From: Hyposmocoma kahamanoa
Taxonomy: Eukaryota > Arthropoda > Insecta > Lepidoptera > Cosmopterigidae
Direction of reading: 5' to 3'
DNA length: 64,000 nt
NCBI RefSeq assembly: GCF_003589595.1
Contig: NW_020654289.1
Location: 3,290,823 to 3,354,822 of the forward strand
Every line of letters begins with the position of its first letter. Position 1 is the first letter of the stretch. The notes beneath the pieces are model-generated. The model was not told the DNA's origin and did no database searches. It was given only the letters and a program-made list of their open reading frames with translations. A program made the translations under genes and the position numbers. Positions 1 to 9,639 of this stretch are shown here, one piece after another.

Positions 1-312
1 CCGAAAAACGATAATCTATAATCACTGCTTCTAAAAACAGAAGAGCGAAGAATACGGACCCATTTCGTGGAGTAAAGACACCATTTTGTGCACCATAACT
101 TCTTGTACAATCACTGTCCCGCCCTATTTAATGTTACGAGCACCTTTCACTTGCCCGAAAAGGATTGTTCCAATAACTAATAAAAAGCCTTTAAAGACCT
201 GAATTAGATTTTACTAGAAATGAAGAAAAAACTTTAATAGATTTCTCACAAGTTAAGGTTTCGCGCTACGCCAAAAAAGTCGTTAGAATCAAACAACAAA
301 GACCTGCAACAG

Positions 313-420
313 GCACAGAGAAATTCGTAAGATCTATTGACTCGTTCCGTAGCTCAGTTGGGAGAGCGATAGCCCCAGTTTGGCAAGATCGCTGGTTCGA
401 GTTCAGCCACTTTAACTACG
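313..420 (+). repeat. tRNA-derived SINE head or tRNA pseudogene
   Basis: Contains a box-A-like tccgtagctcagttggga and a box-B-like ggttcgagttc about 45 nt apart, as in tRNA-derived SINEs. The ends do not form an acceptor stem, so this is not an intact tRNA gene. A truncated relative on the opposite strand at about 20555-20640 shares both the tagctcagttgg box and the flanking agaaattcgtaag, which shows a dispersed family. Confidence 0.55.
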
Positions 421-867
421 CCTTTTCCTTTGCATCATCGGATAATTAGACGTAAGCTGGGGTTTCACCCCTTGTTGTGGATATTTCAAGGATTAGCACG
501 AAGCAATTTGCTTCCACATTTAAATGGAAAAAAAAATCCGCCGCCCATCGTACGGTACTCGAAACGAGAAATCTTCGGGTATTAGGTCCCTTTCTACGTA
601 CATCTACCCACATACCTGAAAAGTGTTACAAACGACGAAACGTTTTATACCTGACTAAAACTCCTTTTATTGGATAATGAATTCTACAGTGTCGTTAAGT
701 TGCTTTTGAAACTAATGTAATTTTGTTTTACTTCACTTCGTTGTAGTTAGAAAAGCAATAGTTATACCTCATTATTTCATATTATTATTGTTTGCGATAA
801 TGACGATCATATTATTCCTTGACATTGTATTTTGAATTGTAATATTGTGACATTGACAATATGAAAT

Positions 868-957
868 CGGCTATGGAGTGAATTCCCTGCCTGCAGACTT
901 ATTCCCTGAACGGTATAACTTGGGCCTTTTCAAGGCGAGAATGAATAAGTGGATATT
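868..957 (+). mobile_element. Non-LTR retrotransposon relic (C-terminal end)
   Basis: One frame reads NSLPADLFPERYNLGLFKAR. This matches in form the C-terminal WNSLPAxxFPxxY(N/D)xxxFKxRxNR block of the LINE ends at about 15000-15350 and 45750-46112 in this same window. Only about 30 codons survive. Confidence 0.5.
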
Positions 958-1251
958 ATCTCATTGTCACTTTCCATCGGATAAAATGGAGGTGCACTAA
1001 TTTAACTAAAACAATGTTACATTTGCCTGCATAGCCATTTCCTATCGTTTTTAAGCAATAAAAAAGTAGCGGAGTTACATTTTATACGCACTTATTTAGC
1101 ACAGCCATGCAAAAAAGACCTAGAAGGAATATGATTTTATTAGACAGCTTTTCTTTTTTACTCTCATTGATTAAAAAAGTACCAATATACGGAATTAATA
1201 GCGGTTTATAACAGTATAATAAAAAAAGGTGTTTCGTTTGTGTACGTAAAA

Positions 1252-1390
1252 TTTTACAAAGCGGGTATATTCTGACCAATGGTCTTTCAAATTAAATTTA
1301 AAGTGTTAGCCCGGATTGGCAGCCACGACTCTCGCTAGAGAGGCGGTAGAACAAACCGTTTGGTTACACAGCTGTATGTCCTAATTATAC
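1252..1390 (-). repeat. SINE-like repeat, family C copy 1
   Basis: Read on the minus strand it has the tRNA-like order aaacggtttgttctaccgcctct followed by a B-box-like region and a tail containing gaaagaccattggtca and cccgctttgtaaaatttt. The same order, with scattered substitutions, is present at 3482-3640 on the same strand. Confidence 0.55.
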
Positions 1391-1848
1391 GAAATATTGA
1401 AATCTTTTTTACCGTTGTGAAATAAGTAACAACTCGACGACTAAATTGCTCGCCATTTTAACCAAAAATAGATGCAGTTGTCATAAAATGAATACGATAT
1501 TCTCATTTTATGTCAAGCTAAATTTGTCAATTACCGTCCATAAAAATTAGATTGGACTTTCCTACTTTAGTTTTGCTCCTAATAGCGATTCAGTGTTCGC
1601 GTCAATTTAGTGACCTTTTAGCAGCATTGTACGACGTTTTAAATGAAGTGTAAATTGCTTTACCCGTTAGGCGACTTGACATAGTTCGTGGTAGCACACT
1701 TTGTGCCACTGGCTCTTTGCTTCTGAGTCTTTGAACCACTGTCCTTATGTGAAAAAAAAAAAACAAAACAATTCGATTTTAATTTGCTAAGTTTCAATAA
1801 ATATTTAAAATTAGAACTGAATATGTCGGTTTATAGTTTCAAATAAGT

Positions 1849-2001
1849 ATGATTCCAAATATGAATTGGTTATTGATTTTGTTGCTGGCCGGTTGTTTTA
1901 TCGAATTGAGTATAGCAAAATATATGTTGCGTTCTGCCAGTTCCAAGATTTTATCAAGAAAAAGGCGTTATGTTACATTTCCGGAAGGCTCCAGTTTTTC
2001 C
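1849..2001 (+). CDS. DM4/DM12 family gene, coding exon 1 (signal peptide and domain start)
   Basis: First coding exon, 51 codons. Two ATGs open it (1849 and 1861); the first is used here because both lead into the same hydrophobic stretch, WLLILLLAGCF, a typical secretory signal peptide with likely cleavage after LSIA. The exon then reads SRKRRYVTFPEGSSFS, the characteristic start of the insect DM4/DM12 domain (basic residues, then FPEGSS). It ends in phase 0 at a strong donor, gtaagt, at 2002. Family members are secreted or membrane-associated insect proteins of poorly known function. Intron 1 is 8.9 kb and contains a whole LTR retrotransposon and a Penelope-like fragment. No TATA box or initiator could be assigned upstream. 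Confidence 0.85.
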
Positions 2002-2271
2002 GTAAGTACATAACTTTATTTATAAGTTATTTTCTCTTTTCCCTATTATATTACACAGGGTTGGGCACGAGACAAATTACAAGAGGTAATTGTTTAGGAA
2101 AATAAACAACTTATACTACTGACCCTTTTCAGTTCCTGAAAAAAAAAATGGCGGCGAGAAAAGACTTTTGTAACGCACAGTTGATTTATTTTTCACGATT
2201 TAATAGGTTTCTCATTATAGTTCAATAACATTTGCTTTTGACAAATTGGTAACTGATTTCCAGCCTTAAAT

Positions 2272-2395
2272 ACATGTCACGGTCATCATCTAATCCATTT
2301 ACGTCCTGTTGCTGGGCTTGGGTCTCCTCTCAGGAGAGAGTTTGGGTCATAGTCTTCCAACTTCTCTCAAGGCGAGGCCGTAGGTCACACCATTT
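2272..2395 (+). mobile_element. LINE (RTE-like) 3' untranslated relic
   Basis: The run catcatctaatccatttacg followed by ctgttgctgggcttgggtctcctctcaggagag resembles the 3' region of RTE-type LINEs that are abundant in Lepidoptera. A shorter relative occurs near 39760-39790 (cccactgctgggcatatgcc). The attribution rests on resemblance only. Confidence 0.4.
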
Positions 2396-2699
2396 TTTTT
2401 ATAATATCAAGTGACGGGACGAACAAGTCGTGCGCATGATGGTAAGCTATACGCCTGTCCATAACAGTTGCAGTGACACTCAGAGCTTTAAATCGCAAAG
2501 ATCTGTGCGGCACTGCCACTGCACCCGTCACCCTGAGACATAAGTTAATAAGTCCCATGTGCCTGTAATTTCACCTGCACCCTTACCCTTCAAAACCGAA
2601 ACACAGTAACGCTAATATTACTGCTTGGCGGCAGAACTAGGTAAGGTGGCAGTACTATCCTGGACGTACTCGTTCACAAGGAGATCTGCTATTAAAACA
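2393..2699 (+). repeat. Family A interspersed repeat, copy A1 (near full length)
   Basis: Best full-length copy of the commonest repeat in the window. It starts with a T run and atcaagtgacgggacgaac, has gcgcatgatggtaagc and cataacagttgcagtg in the middle, and ends with gcttggcggcag, ggtggcagtac and ctcgttcacaaggagatctg. Other copies: 11311-11496(+), 12941-13200(-), 16691-16920 plus 18227-18275(+), 30966-31134(-), 38190-38455(-), 52702-52812(-), 53765-54004(+), 54151-54257(+), 57241-57450(-), 61171-61388(-). No terminal inverted repeat or RNA polymerase III box was recognised, so the class (SINE-like or non-autonomous DNA element) is left open. Confidence 0.7.
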
Positions 2700-3282
2700 A
2701 TTAGGCTACCACGGTTGTGTATCCTTATTAGGTATGATACCATTGTGATACCGTTATCAACCTTACGACTAAATTGTTTAATACAATACAATAACGCGAA
2801 GGATTTAGTTTCAAATTCGTTTTATGCATATATTTACCATGATTACTTTAAGCATGGAACATTGTAAGGTACCTATATATAGGCATAAGGTGAAGTGGTA
2901 AAACGATTTATGAATATGGAGCAACGTAGGGTATGCCGTTTCATTAAATGTTATGGATTTGTGCACCTGGCCGGTACAGATTGGTTTATCAGGGTCCACG
3001 GGAAATGGGTTCAACTCAAGTACAAAGGATTGATCCTTTACTGCGAGACGCGGATTGGGTAACATTATTGCGTAGGATTTTGGGGTTATGAGACTTTTTG
3101 TTTAATTTTCTATGATGAGAACTAAGAATGCCGTAAGTTAATATGGTTGTGTTTCGTAATTTCGTTTCTGCTGGTTAACAAAGCCGCATGTGATCATACG
3201 TTGAAATGGTTTGACATGAAAGCGATAAAAATAATACAAACTACATGAAACAAATGAAGTATAATGTGAACTCTCCTATTTA

Positions 3283-3481
3283 ATAATAAATAACGCACAC
3301 ACTCAACATAGCCCCGCACTAGGGAAACCCTGTGTCGCAGGTGCCATGGACATATACAGACAACACAAATGCGACCCAAACTCACGAGAGAAATAAATGT
3401 AGGCCATATAAATATTTCTGGAAAGGAATCCAACCTGGAACCTCTTGTGTGGCAGTTCCGTTTGGCCACGGAGGCAGTTGA
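3283..3481 (-). repeat. tRNA-derived SINE, family B copy 1
   Basis: Minus-strand copy of a SINE also present at 40915-41130(+) and 52383-52600(+). On its own strand it begins ctgcctccgtggcc (A-box region) and ends with the shared tail caggtttccctagtgcgggg and gagtgtgtgcgttatta. It abuts a family C repeat at 3482, so one probably inserted into the other. Confidence 0.7.
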
Positions 3482-3640
3482 AATTTTACAAAGCGGGTAA
3501 ATTTTGACCAATGGTCTTTCAAAATAAATTTAGCACACAAATTCTGAAAATTTAGAGCTCGGATTCGAGCCCACGACCCGCATTTGAGAGGCGGTAGGAC
3601 AAACCGTTTAGTTATACGGCTATGTGTGCTATAAAAAAAT
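3482..3640 (-). repeat. SINE-like repeat, family C copy 2
   Basis: Minus-strand tRNA-like head: taactaaacggtttgtccta, then ggctcgaatccgag as a B-box, then the tail gaaagaccattggtca. Paired with the copy at 1252-1390. Confidence 0.6.
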
Positions 3641-3986
3641 GAAAATATTTGAGTTTGTTTGTTTGCTTTGTTAAGTTATGATTGCACTAATTTAAAACGA
3701 TAAATATATATCCGAATTATTCGCTTCGAAGAAGCATTTTTACCAACTTTTAAAGTCATACACTCAGAAAATACCGTTGTAAATTTTCTTATACCACTAC
3801 ACAATAAGGTAAGATAACCATTTAGGGGTAGTTTTGAAAAATAAAATGCGTTCCATGAGCGATACACATATGCAACCTCTGTTACACTAATCATAACGCA
3901 GTTTTTCATGTAGCTCGTATAAACTCCATATAAAATCATTATTAAATCTTACGGCGAAGTTTGGGGGGGCATCCCTCGGGTCCCGC

Positions 3987-4029
3987 TATCCGTATCCGTA
4001 TCCGTATCCGTATCCGTATCCGTATCCGT
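3987..4029 (+). repeat. Hexanucleotide microsatellite (tatccg)7
   Basis: Seven perfect tandem units of tatccg plus one base. It is not the insect telomeric TTAGG unit. It lies in intron 1 of the DM4/DM12 gene. Confidence 0.95.
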
Positions 4030-4633
4030 AAATTAAAATAAAAAAAATAAGAACAGGCGGAGAAAATTTAACATAGATCCGACAGATCAGATTCCTTTAA
4101 ACAGTCGCGCGCGAACTCAAAGGTCCCAGGGACCTTATTTTAGCCATTTAACAACAACTATAAACAATATACTCCTTAGTAGCCCTGTGACATCCGTTGA
4201 AAGCGCACATGTGTCTTTAATTATGTTTCAAATTCCGCGCGCGACCGGTCGTGTTCGAAAAAAAATTATATGATTATTTAATATGATAATTTTGATTGAT
4301 CTCAATAATAATTTATCAAAGTGTGCCCATTAACGATTAATATAGAAAATTTCGTCTTGTTTTGTTGTTTTTTGTCATATGACTAAAAGTTTTGTATTTT
4401 TGTAGACTGTTAAACTAATAAGTACAAATTAAAAATGTAATAAGGATTTTTTTATTTTTTCATTTATATAGATAAAATACTTCTTTTTGTCATGCTACAC
4501 AACGTCGTTATGAAAATATTCATTTTGTCTTCTCAAACCAAACGCGTAAAGTTGCGGTATCACACACCGCACGCGACTACTTATGTTCGGCGCAAGAGTG
4601 CGACCACCGGAGGTTTTCGCGATTGTTACACAT

Positions 4634-4690
4634 AGGAAATGAAACTATTTTTCCGGATTTAAACCGCGTATATTTGTTTTTTCAAACAAA
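4634..4690 (-). mobile_element. Solo tail of a Penelope-like element
   Basis: On the minus strand this reads ggtttgtttgaaaaaacaaa, then tacgcg, then gaaaaatagtttcatttcct. The same sequence forms the end of the Penelope-like copy at 10518-10580(+); more diverged copies stand at about 15826-15880(+) and 50025-50100(+). No coding part is attached here. It sits about 50 bp to the left of the LTR retrotransposon. Confidence 0.55.
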
Positions 4691-4742
4691 CCAGTTATAT
4701 CTAATATTGATGCAAACCACCCTATTTTTTTACTATAGTTAC

Positions 4743-4842
4743 TGTGAATATAATGTTGAAGGTAGTTAATTGTAGGTACGATCAGAGTTCATAAAATAAA
4801 ATCAGTCTGCATCCAACCACCGTCGTTTCATTACACATTACA
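4743..4842 (+). repeat. Left LTR of the mag-like element
   Basis: 100 bp, TG...CA ends, identical to 9373-9472. It contains aataaa (polyadenylation-type signal) near its middle. Immediately followed by the tRNA-Ser type primer binding site. Confidence 0.95.
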
Positions 4843-4900
4843 TGGCGCAGCCGGTAGGATATTAAAGTAGTAAAATTATATTATACGTGTGTGAACAACA

Positions 4901-7900
4901 ATGGAAAGTGTTTTGTCTCCGCCGCAACCATTCAGTTATGATGGTAATTCAGTGGATTTATTATCAGGCAGTCTCAATGATATGTGGACAAAGTGGACGC
5001 GAAATTATGACATTTATACAAAGGCGTGTGAAATTATAAAAAAACCGGTAGATGTTCAATTTAACATATTTCTTCACGTAGTTGGTGAACAATGCCGAGA
5101 AATTTTGAACCAAGGCGGAGAAAACATTAAGACCGTGGAAGGTGCTTTAAAAAAATTGGATGATCATTTTAAGTGCAAGAAAAATGTAACAGTCGAGCGG
5201 CATAAATTTTTTTCAAGAGAACAGATAGAAGGTGAAACAATTGATCAGTACGTGTTCGAGTTGCGTAGATTATCTCAGTCCTGTGAGTTTAAAAATATGA
5301 ATGAAGAATTAATAAAAGATAGATTGGTTTGCGGTGTAAACAGCGCGAACATTCGCGAACGATTGCTACGTGAGGAGGACTTGACTTTAAAAAAGGCATT
5401 AGAAATATGTCGGGCTGCAGTTGTATCCAGAATTTATTCGGAAAACATTAAAAAGGAAATGCAACCAGTATTTCAGGTACACAATCAGATTCAGGAAAGT
5501 GACGATGAAATTTACGCAATAAGGAGGTTCAATGGAGTAAAACGACGTGGGTATTTTCGTGTGGCGTCGTCGCAACGAGGCCGCGGCCGCGGTTCGTGGA
5601 GTGGTGCGCGTGTACATTCTGCGTTATACCCGCAAGGTGCCGGGTTCGGTGCCGACGGGAACCGTAGTACGTCGTCATATGAAAACAGACGATGCAATAG
5701 CTGTGGAGGTGTACATCAGAAAAATGATTGTCCCGCATATGGTAGAAAATGCATGCGGTGCTCGAAGATGAATCATTTTGCAAAAATGTGTAGGGTGTTC
5801 TTCGTGGATAATTCAAATGAACAGGTATCAAACATTAATTGTATAAATAGTTGGGATATAGATTTAATTATAAAAGGTCAAACTTTAAATTTTAAATTAG
5901 ACACGGGTGCCGACGTTAATGTTTTACCTTTAAAGTATTTATTAAAAATTGGATTAAAAGAAACTGATTTATTGTCTACAAATACAAAATTAACTGCATA
6001 CTCAGGGAATACAATTCAAGTTCTAGGAAAAATATACTTAAGAGTAAGTTATAAAAACAAAAACTATGTACTACAATTTAAAATTGCTGATGTTCAATCC
6101 ATTCCCATTCTAGGTCGAGATGCATGCACAGAACTAGATGTGGTAAGGCGTGTGATGTCAATACAAAAAAGTGTGGTGAGTAACGAAGTTGTACCTACTT
6201 TTTTAGAACAATATAGTGATGTGTTTACTGGGTTAGGATGTTTACCCGGAAAATATACAATTAAATTAAGAGAAAATTCGGTTCCAGTCGTACACGCTCC
6301 CAGAAAGTTGCCATTTTCTATTAAAGATCAAGTAAAAAATAAGCTGTCGGAAATGGAATGTCAAGGAATAATTAGTAAAGTTGAAGGTCCGTCTGACTGG
6401 GTTAGTAGTATAACTGTTGTTAAAAAACCAAATGGGGACTTACGCATTTGTTTAGACCCTAAAGAATTAAATGAGAGTATAAAAAGAGAACATTTCAGAA
6501 TTCCTACATTAGACGAAATTGTAGGTAAGCTTGCAGGTGCTAAGTACTTCAGTACACTAGATGCGTCTAATGGATTCTGGCAGGTATTGCTGGATGATTC
6601 TAGTTCATTGTGTACTTTTAATACACCATTTGGTAGATACAAATTTTTAAGAATGCCGTATGGTATTTGCTCTGCATCAGAGGTATTTCACAAAAAAATG
6701 TTTGAAAACTTTGACGATTTAGAGGGTGTTTGTATGTACATTGATGATTTACTGATTTTTGGGTCTTGTCAAAGCAGCCATGATAAAAACTTAATGAAAG
6801 TTTTAGAAAGATGTAGAAAAATTAATTTAAAATTAAATTTAAGTAAATGCAAGTTCGGTTTAAAAGAAATAAAGTACTTAGGTCATTTGATAACCAATAA
6901 TGGCATTTATCCCGACAATTCTCATATATCTGCTATAACTAACATGCCAACACCGAAAGATAAAAAAGACGTAGAAAGATTGTTAGGCTTAGTCACGTAT
7001 GTAGGGTCATTTATTCCTAGTCTTTCAGATAAAACGTTAGCTTTGCGAGAATTATTAAAGAAAGGTACCGAGTGGCAATGGTATGACAGGCAGGACAAAT
7101 GCTTTTCGGAAATAAAAAAGCTTCTGTCAAGCCGTCCTGTACTGCAATATTTTGATATGAGAAAATCAATTGTACTGTCGGTAGATGCCAGTAAAACCGG
7201 TCTCGGTGCATGTTTATTGCAAGACAACCTACCAGTTTGTTACGCTTCAAAAACATTAAATAGCGCTGAACAAAAATACGCTCAAATCGAAAAAGAGCTT
7301 TATGCGGTGTTGTTTGCTTGTGAAAAATTTTATGTTTATATATATGGTAGATCAGACGTAGTGATTGAAACCGATCATAAGCCATTAATAAGTATAATGA
7401 AAAAACCGATTGTAGATTCACCCGCACGTTTGCAAAGAATGTTGTTACGGTTGCAGCGCTATACTTTTAAACTTGTTTATAAACCAGGTAAATATATGTA
7501 CATCGCAGACACTTTGTCGCGAGCTCATGAGGCTGACGTTTCTACCACAAGCGCGCTGAGTCACGCTGCCGAGCACTCGTTCAGCTCAGTGCACGACGAG
7601 GTGTGTGAGGTGACGCGCGATATGATGGCACAAGCATCGCACCAATTTGATGATGTGCAACTTATAAGAATACAAAAATATACAGAAAAAGATGATGAGT
7701 TAAAATCGCTTAAACAATATATTATGAATGGGTGGCCCTCAGACAAAAATAAAATTATAAATGAGGTTAAACCGTATTGGAATTACAAGGAAAATTTAAC
7801 AGAAACTTTTGGTATTGTTTGGAAGGATCAAAGAATAGTTATTCCTAAAATATTAAGAAAAGAAATTTTAAATAAACTTCATATAGGACATATGGGTTTA

Positions 7901-8932
7901 GAAAAATGTAAACTAAGGGCGAGAGAATCTGTTTTTTGGCCCGGGCTAAATAACGATTTACAAAACATGATTCACAATTGTGATATATGCTTATCGCACA
8001 GAAAAAATTGTCAGAAAGAAACATTACAGCCGCATGACATTCCAGATAGGCCATGGGCTAAAGTAGGGACTGACCTATTTCATTTTAAACATAAAAATTA
8101 TCTTATATTAATTGACTATTATAGTAAGTTTTTTGAAGTAGTCGAATTACAAATAACTAGCTCCGATTACATAATTGGGTGCATGAAAGACATTTTTAGT
8201 CGCCAAGGAATTCCTTGTGTTGTTATGTCAGACTGCGGACCTCAATTTTCATCACATAATTTTAGACAATTTTCATCTGAATGGAATTTTACTCATATTA
8301 CTTCCTCTCCCCACTACCCACAATCGAATGGGCAGGTTGAGCGTACAGTGCAAACGGTAAAAAATATCATGCGAAAGTCGAGTGAAAATAGGACAGATTA
8401 TCGACTTGCTTTTTTGGAATATTTAAATACTCCTTTGGCAGACGACATTCCATCTCCCGCAGAATTGTTACAAAGTAGAAAGTTACGTAGCATTATACCT
8501 ATGTCATTAGCTCATTTGAAACCTAAAATACAAAAATGTATCCGTAACAAAATTGTAAATCGTCAAATAGAGCAAAAAATGTACTATGACCGCAACGCAA
8601 AGGACTTGTGTTCCTTGCATGTGGGACAAAAAGTAAAAATTTTGCAAATGAATAATATTTGTAAGAGGCGTTGGTTAGCTGGAACCGTTACTCGTGTATT
8701 AAGAAATCGTTCCTATGAAGTACAATTAACGACGGGAGTTACAATCATCAGAAATCGTAGACACATCATTATAGATTCGCCACAAAGACAGGACACGCCT
8801 GACTACAATTTTGATCAAGATGATATAATGTTATCTGATAAAAATGTTAACACTAATATTGAACAAAATTCTTATGTTACTCGTTCTGGTAGGCTTGTGA
8901 GGCCGCCGGATAGATGGGGATATACCCATTAA
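4901..8932 (+). CDS. Gag-pol polyprotein of the mag-like retrotransposon
   Basis: A single uninterrupted 1343-residue frame combining gag and pol, so no frameshift is needed between them. In order: a gag-like N-terminal region; an RG-rich patch near residues 218-240; two zinc knuckles, CNSC-x3-H-x4-C near 265 and C-x2-C-x4-H-x4-C near 284; protease with DTGAD at 334; reverse transcriptase with the catalytic YIDD at 613-616; RNase H with its first Asp near 762 and ELYAV/ETDHKPL further on; integrase with the HHCC zinc domain (His 994 to the C-x2-C at 1027-1030) and the catalytic D1058, D1111, E1147 triad with exactly 35 residues between the last two; then a C-terminal tail with the TRSGRxVRPP motif. 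All recognisable catalytic residues are present, so the protein looks functional. The 58-nt leader holds the primer binding site. Confidence 0.93.
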   Translation: MESVLSPPQPFSYDGNSVDLLSGSLNDMWTKWTRNYDIYTKACEIIKKPVDVQFNIFLHVVGEQCREILNQGGENIKTVEGALKKLDDHFKCKKNVTVERHKFFSREQIEGETIDQYVFELRRLSQSCEFKNMNEELIKDRLVCGVNSANIRERLLREEDLTLKKALEICRAAVVSRIYSENIKKEMQPVFQVHNQIQESDDEIYAIRRFNGVKRRGYFRVASSQRGRGRGSWSGARVHSALYPQGAGFGADGNRSTSSYENRRCNSCGGVHQKNDCPAYGRKCMRCSKMNHFAKMCRVFFVDNSNEQVSNINCINSWDIDLIIKGQTLNFKLDTGADVNVLPLKYLLKIGLKETDLLSTNTKLTAYSGNTIQVLGKIYLRVSYKNKNYVLQFKIADVQSIPILGRDACTELDVVRRVMSIQKSVVSNEVVPTFLEQYSDVFTGLGCLPGKYTIKLRENSVPVVHAPRKLPFSIKDQVKNKLSEMECQGIISKVEGPSDWVSSITVVKKPNGDLRICLDPKELNESIKREHFRIPTLDEIVGKLAGAKYFSTLDASNGFWQVLLDDSSSLCTFNTPFGRYKFLRMPYGICSASEVFHKKMFENFDDLEGVCMYIDDLLIFGSCQSSHDKNLMKVLERCRKINLKLNLSKCKFGLKEIKYLGHLITNNGIYPDNSHISAITNMPTPKDKKDVERLLGLVTYVGSFIPSLSDKTLALRELLKKGTEWQWYDRQDKCFSEIKKLLSSRPVLQYFDMRKSIVLSVDASKTGLGACLLQDNLPVCYASKTLNSAEQKYAQIEKELYAVLFACEKFYVYIYGRSDVVIETDHKPLISIMKKPIVDSPARLQRMLLRLQRYTFKLVYKPGKYMYIADTLSRAHEADVSTTSALSHAAEHSFSSVHDEVCEVTRDMMAQASHQFDDVQLIRIQKYTEKDDELKSLKQYIMNGWPSDKNKIINEVKPYWNYKENLTETFGIVWKDQRIVIPKILRKEILNKLHIGHMGLEKCKLRARESVFWPGLNNDLQNMIHNCDICLSHRKNCQKETLQPHDIPDRPWAKVGTDLFHFKHKNYLILIDYYSKFFEVVELQITSSDYIIGCMKDIFSRQGIPCVVMSDCGPQFSSHNFRQFSSEWNFTHITSSPHYPQSNGQVERTVQTVKNIMRKSSENRTDYRLAFLEYLNTPLADDIPSPAELLQSRKLRSIIPMSLAHLKPKIQKCIRNKIVNRQIEQKMYYDRNAKDLCSLHVGQKVKILQMNNICKRRWLAGTVTRVLRNRSYEVQLTTGVTIIRNRRHIIIDSPQRQDTPDYNFDQDDIMLSDKNVNTNIEQNSYVTRSGRLVRPPDRWGYTH

Positions 8933-9372
8933 TGTAATATTGTTTTCCCTTAAGTTACATAATTGTTAAAATGCTTATAAGTTTTAAAGAACAAAGGTGT
9001 TATGTTGTCAATGTATTTAATTCATGTTAGTAATTTGAAACGTTTGCGTTTAATTAACAATATCCTGAGTTAATTGTTTATTCTATAAAAATAAGTACAG
9101 CATACATTATTTACTTCAAGTCAATGAGATTAGTAATTAGTGTAATTCATTGATGCAAATTACAAATACAAGGAAATTAAATATAAACCCTTATAATATC
9201 TAATGAAATGAATGTTTGAATACTTTCTTAACAATATGGTCTACTTATTTAATGTTATAGAATAATTTTTAAATTTAAAATTAATTTCTAAATTATATGT
9301 ATAATTGTGTAATTTAGAAATAAGCAATTGCATGTATGAATTTTATTTTTTTTATTGTTTTAAGGAGGATGA

Positions 9373-9472
9373 TGTGAATATAATGTTGAAGGTAGTTAAT
9401 TGTAGGTACGATCAGAGTTCATAAAATAAAATCAGTCTGCATCCAACCACCGTCGTTTCATTACACATTACA
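9373..9472 (+). repeat. Right LTR of the mag-like element
   Basis: 100 bp, identical to the left LTR, preceded directly by the polypurine tract and followed by the GTTAC target duplication. Confidence 0.95.
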
Positions 9473-9639
9473 GTTACAATAGTTATTAATTAAATACCTT
9501 ATTTTTAATTTTACAAAGAAAACATTCCAATTTACGCTACATTATGTTTTACAAATTATTTTATTAAATGAATTTTTATTAAGTTCAATTTATTATTAAT
9601 TAATAATAGAAATTAGAATAAACTAAAACATATTAATTA

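Larger units (their letters stand above)
1..1848. other. Upstream region of the DM4/DM12 gene, repeat remnants only
   Basis: No convincing exon is seen. The stretch holds a tRNA-like SINE head (about 313-420), a LINE C-terminal relic (868-957) and a second SINE-like copy on the minus strand (about 1252-1390). The rest is AT-rich and unassigned. Confidence 0.5.
4743..9472 (+). mobile_element. Intact Ty3-type LTR retrotransposon, mag-like
   Basis: Complete 4730-bp element. The LTRs at 4743-4842 and 9373-9472 are each 100 bp, begin TGTG, end ACA, and are identical base for base. A 5-bp target duplication, GTTAC, flanks it at 4738-4742 and 9473-9477. The primer binding site tggcgcag at 4843 fits the 3' end of a tRNA-Ser, and a purine-rich tract (aaggaggatga, 9362-9372) precedes the right LTR. 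One long gag-pol frame fills the interior. Very short LTRs and a single frame are features of the mag lineage first known from silkworm. Identical LTRs and an open frame point to a very recent insertion in intron 1 of the DM4/DM12 gene, in the same orientation as that gene. Confidence 0.93.

Noticed and set aside
313..420. Possible tRNA gene
   Set aside because: A and B boxes are present but no acceptor stem or proper anticodon arm can be folded, and a dispersed relative exists at 20555-20640.
477..677. 66-codon plus-strand frame upstream of the DM4/DM12 gene
   Set aside because: Basic, featureless, no signal sequence and no relation to the downstream gene.
3987..4029. Telomere-like repeat
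   Set aside because: The unit is tatccg, not TTAGG; an ordinary microsatellite.
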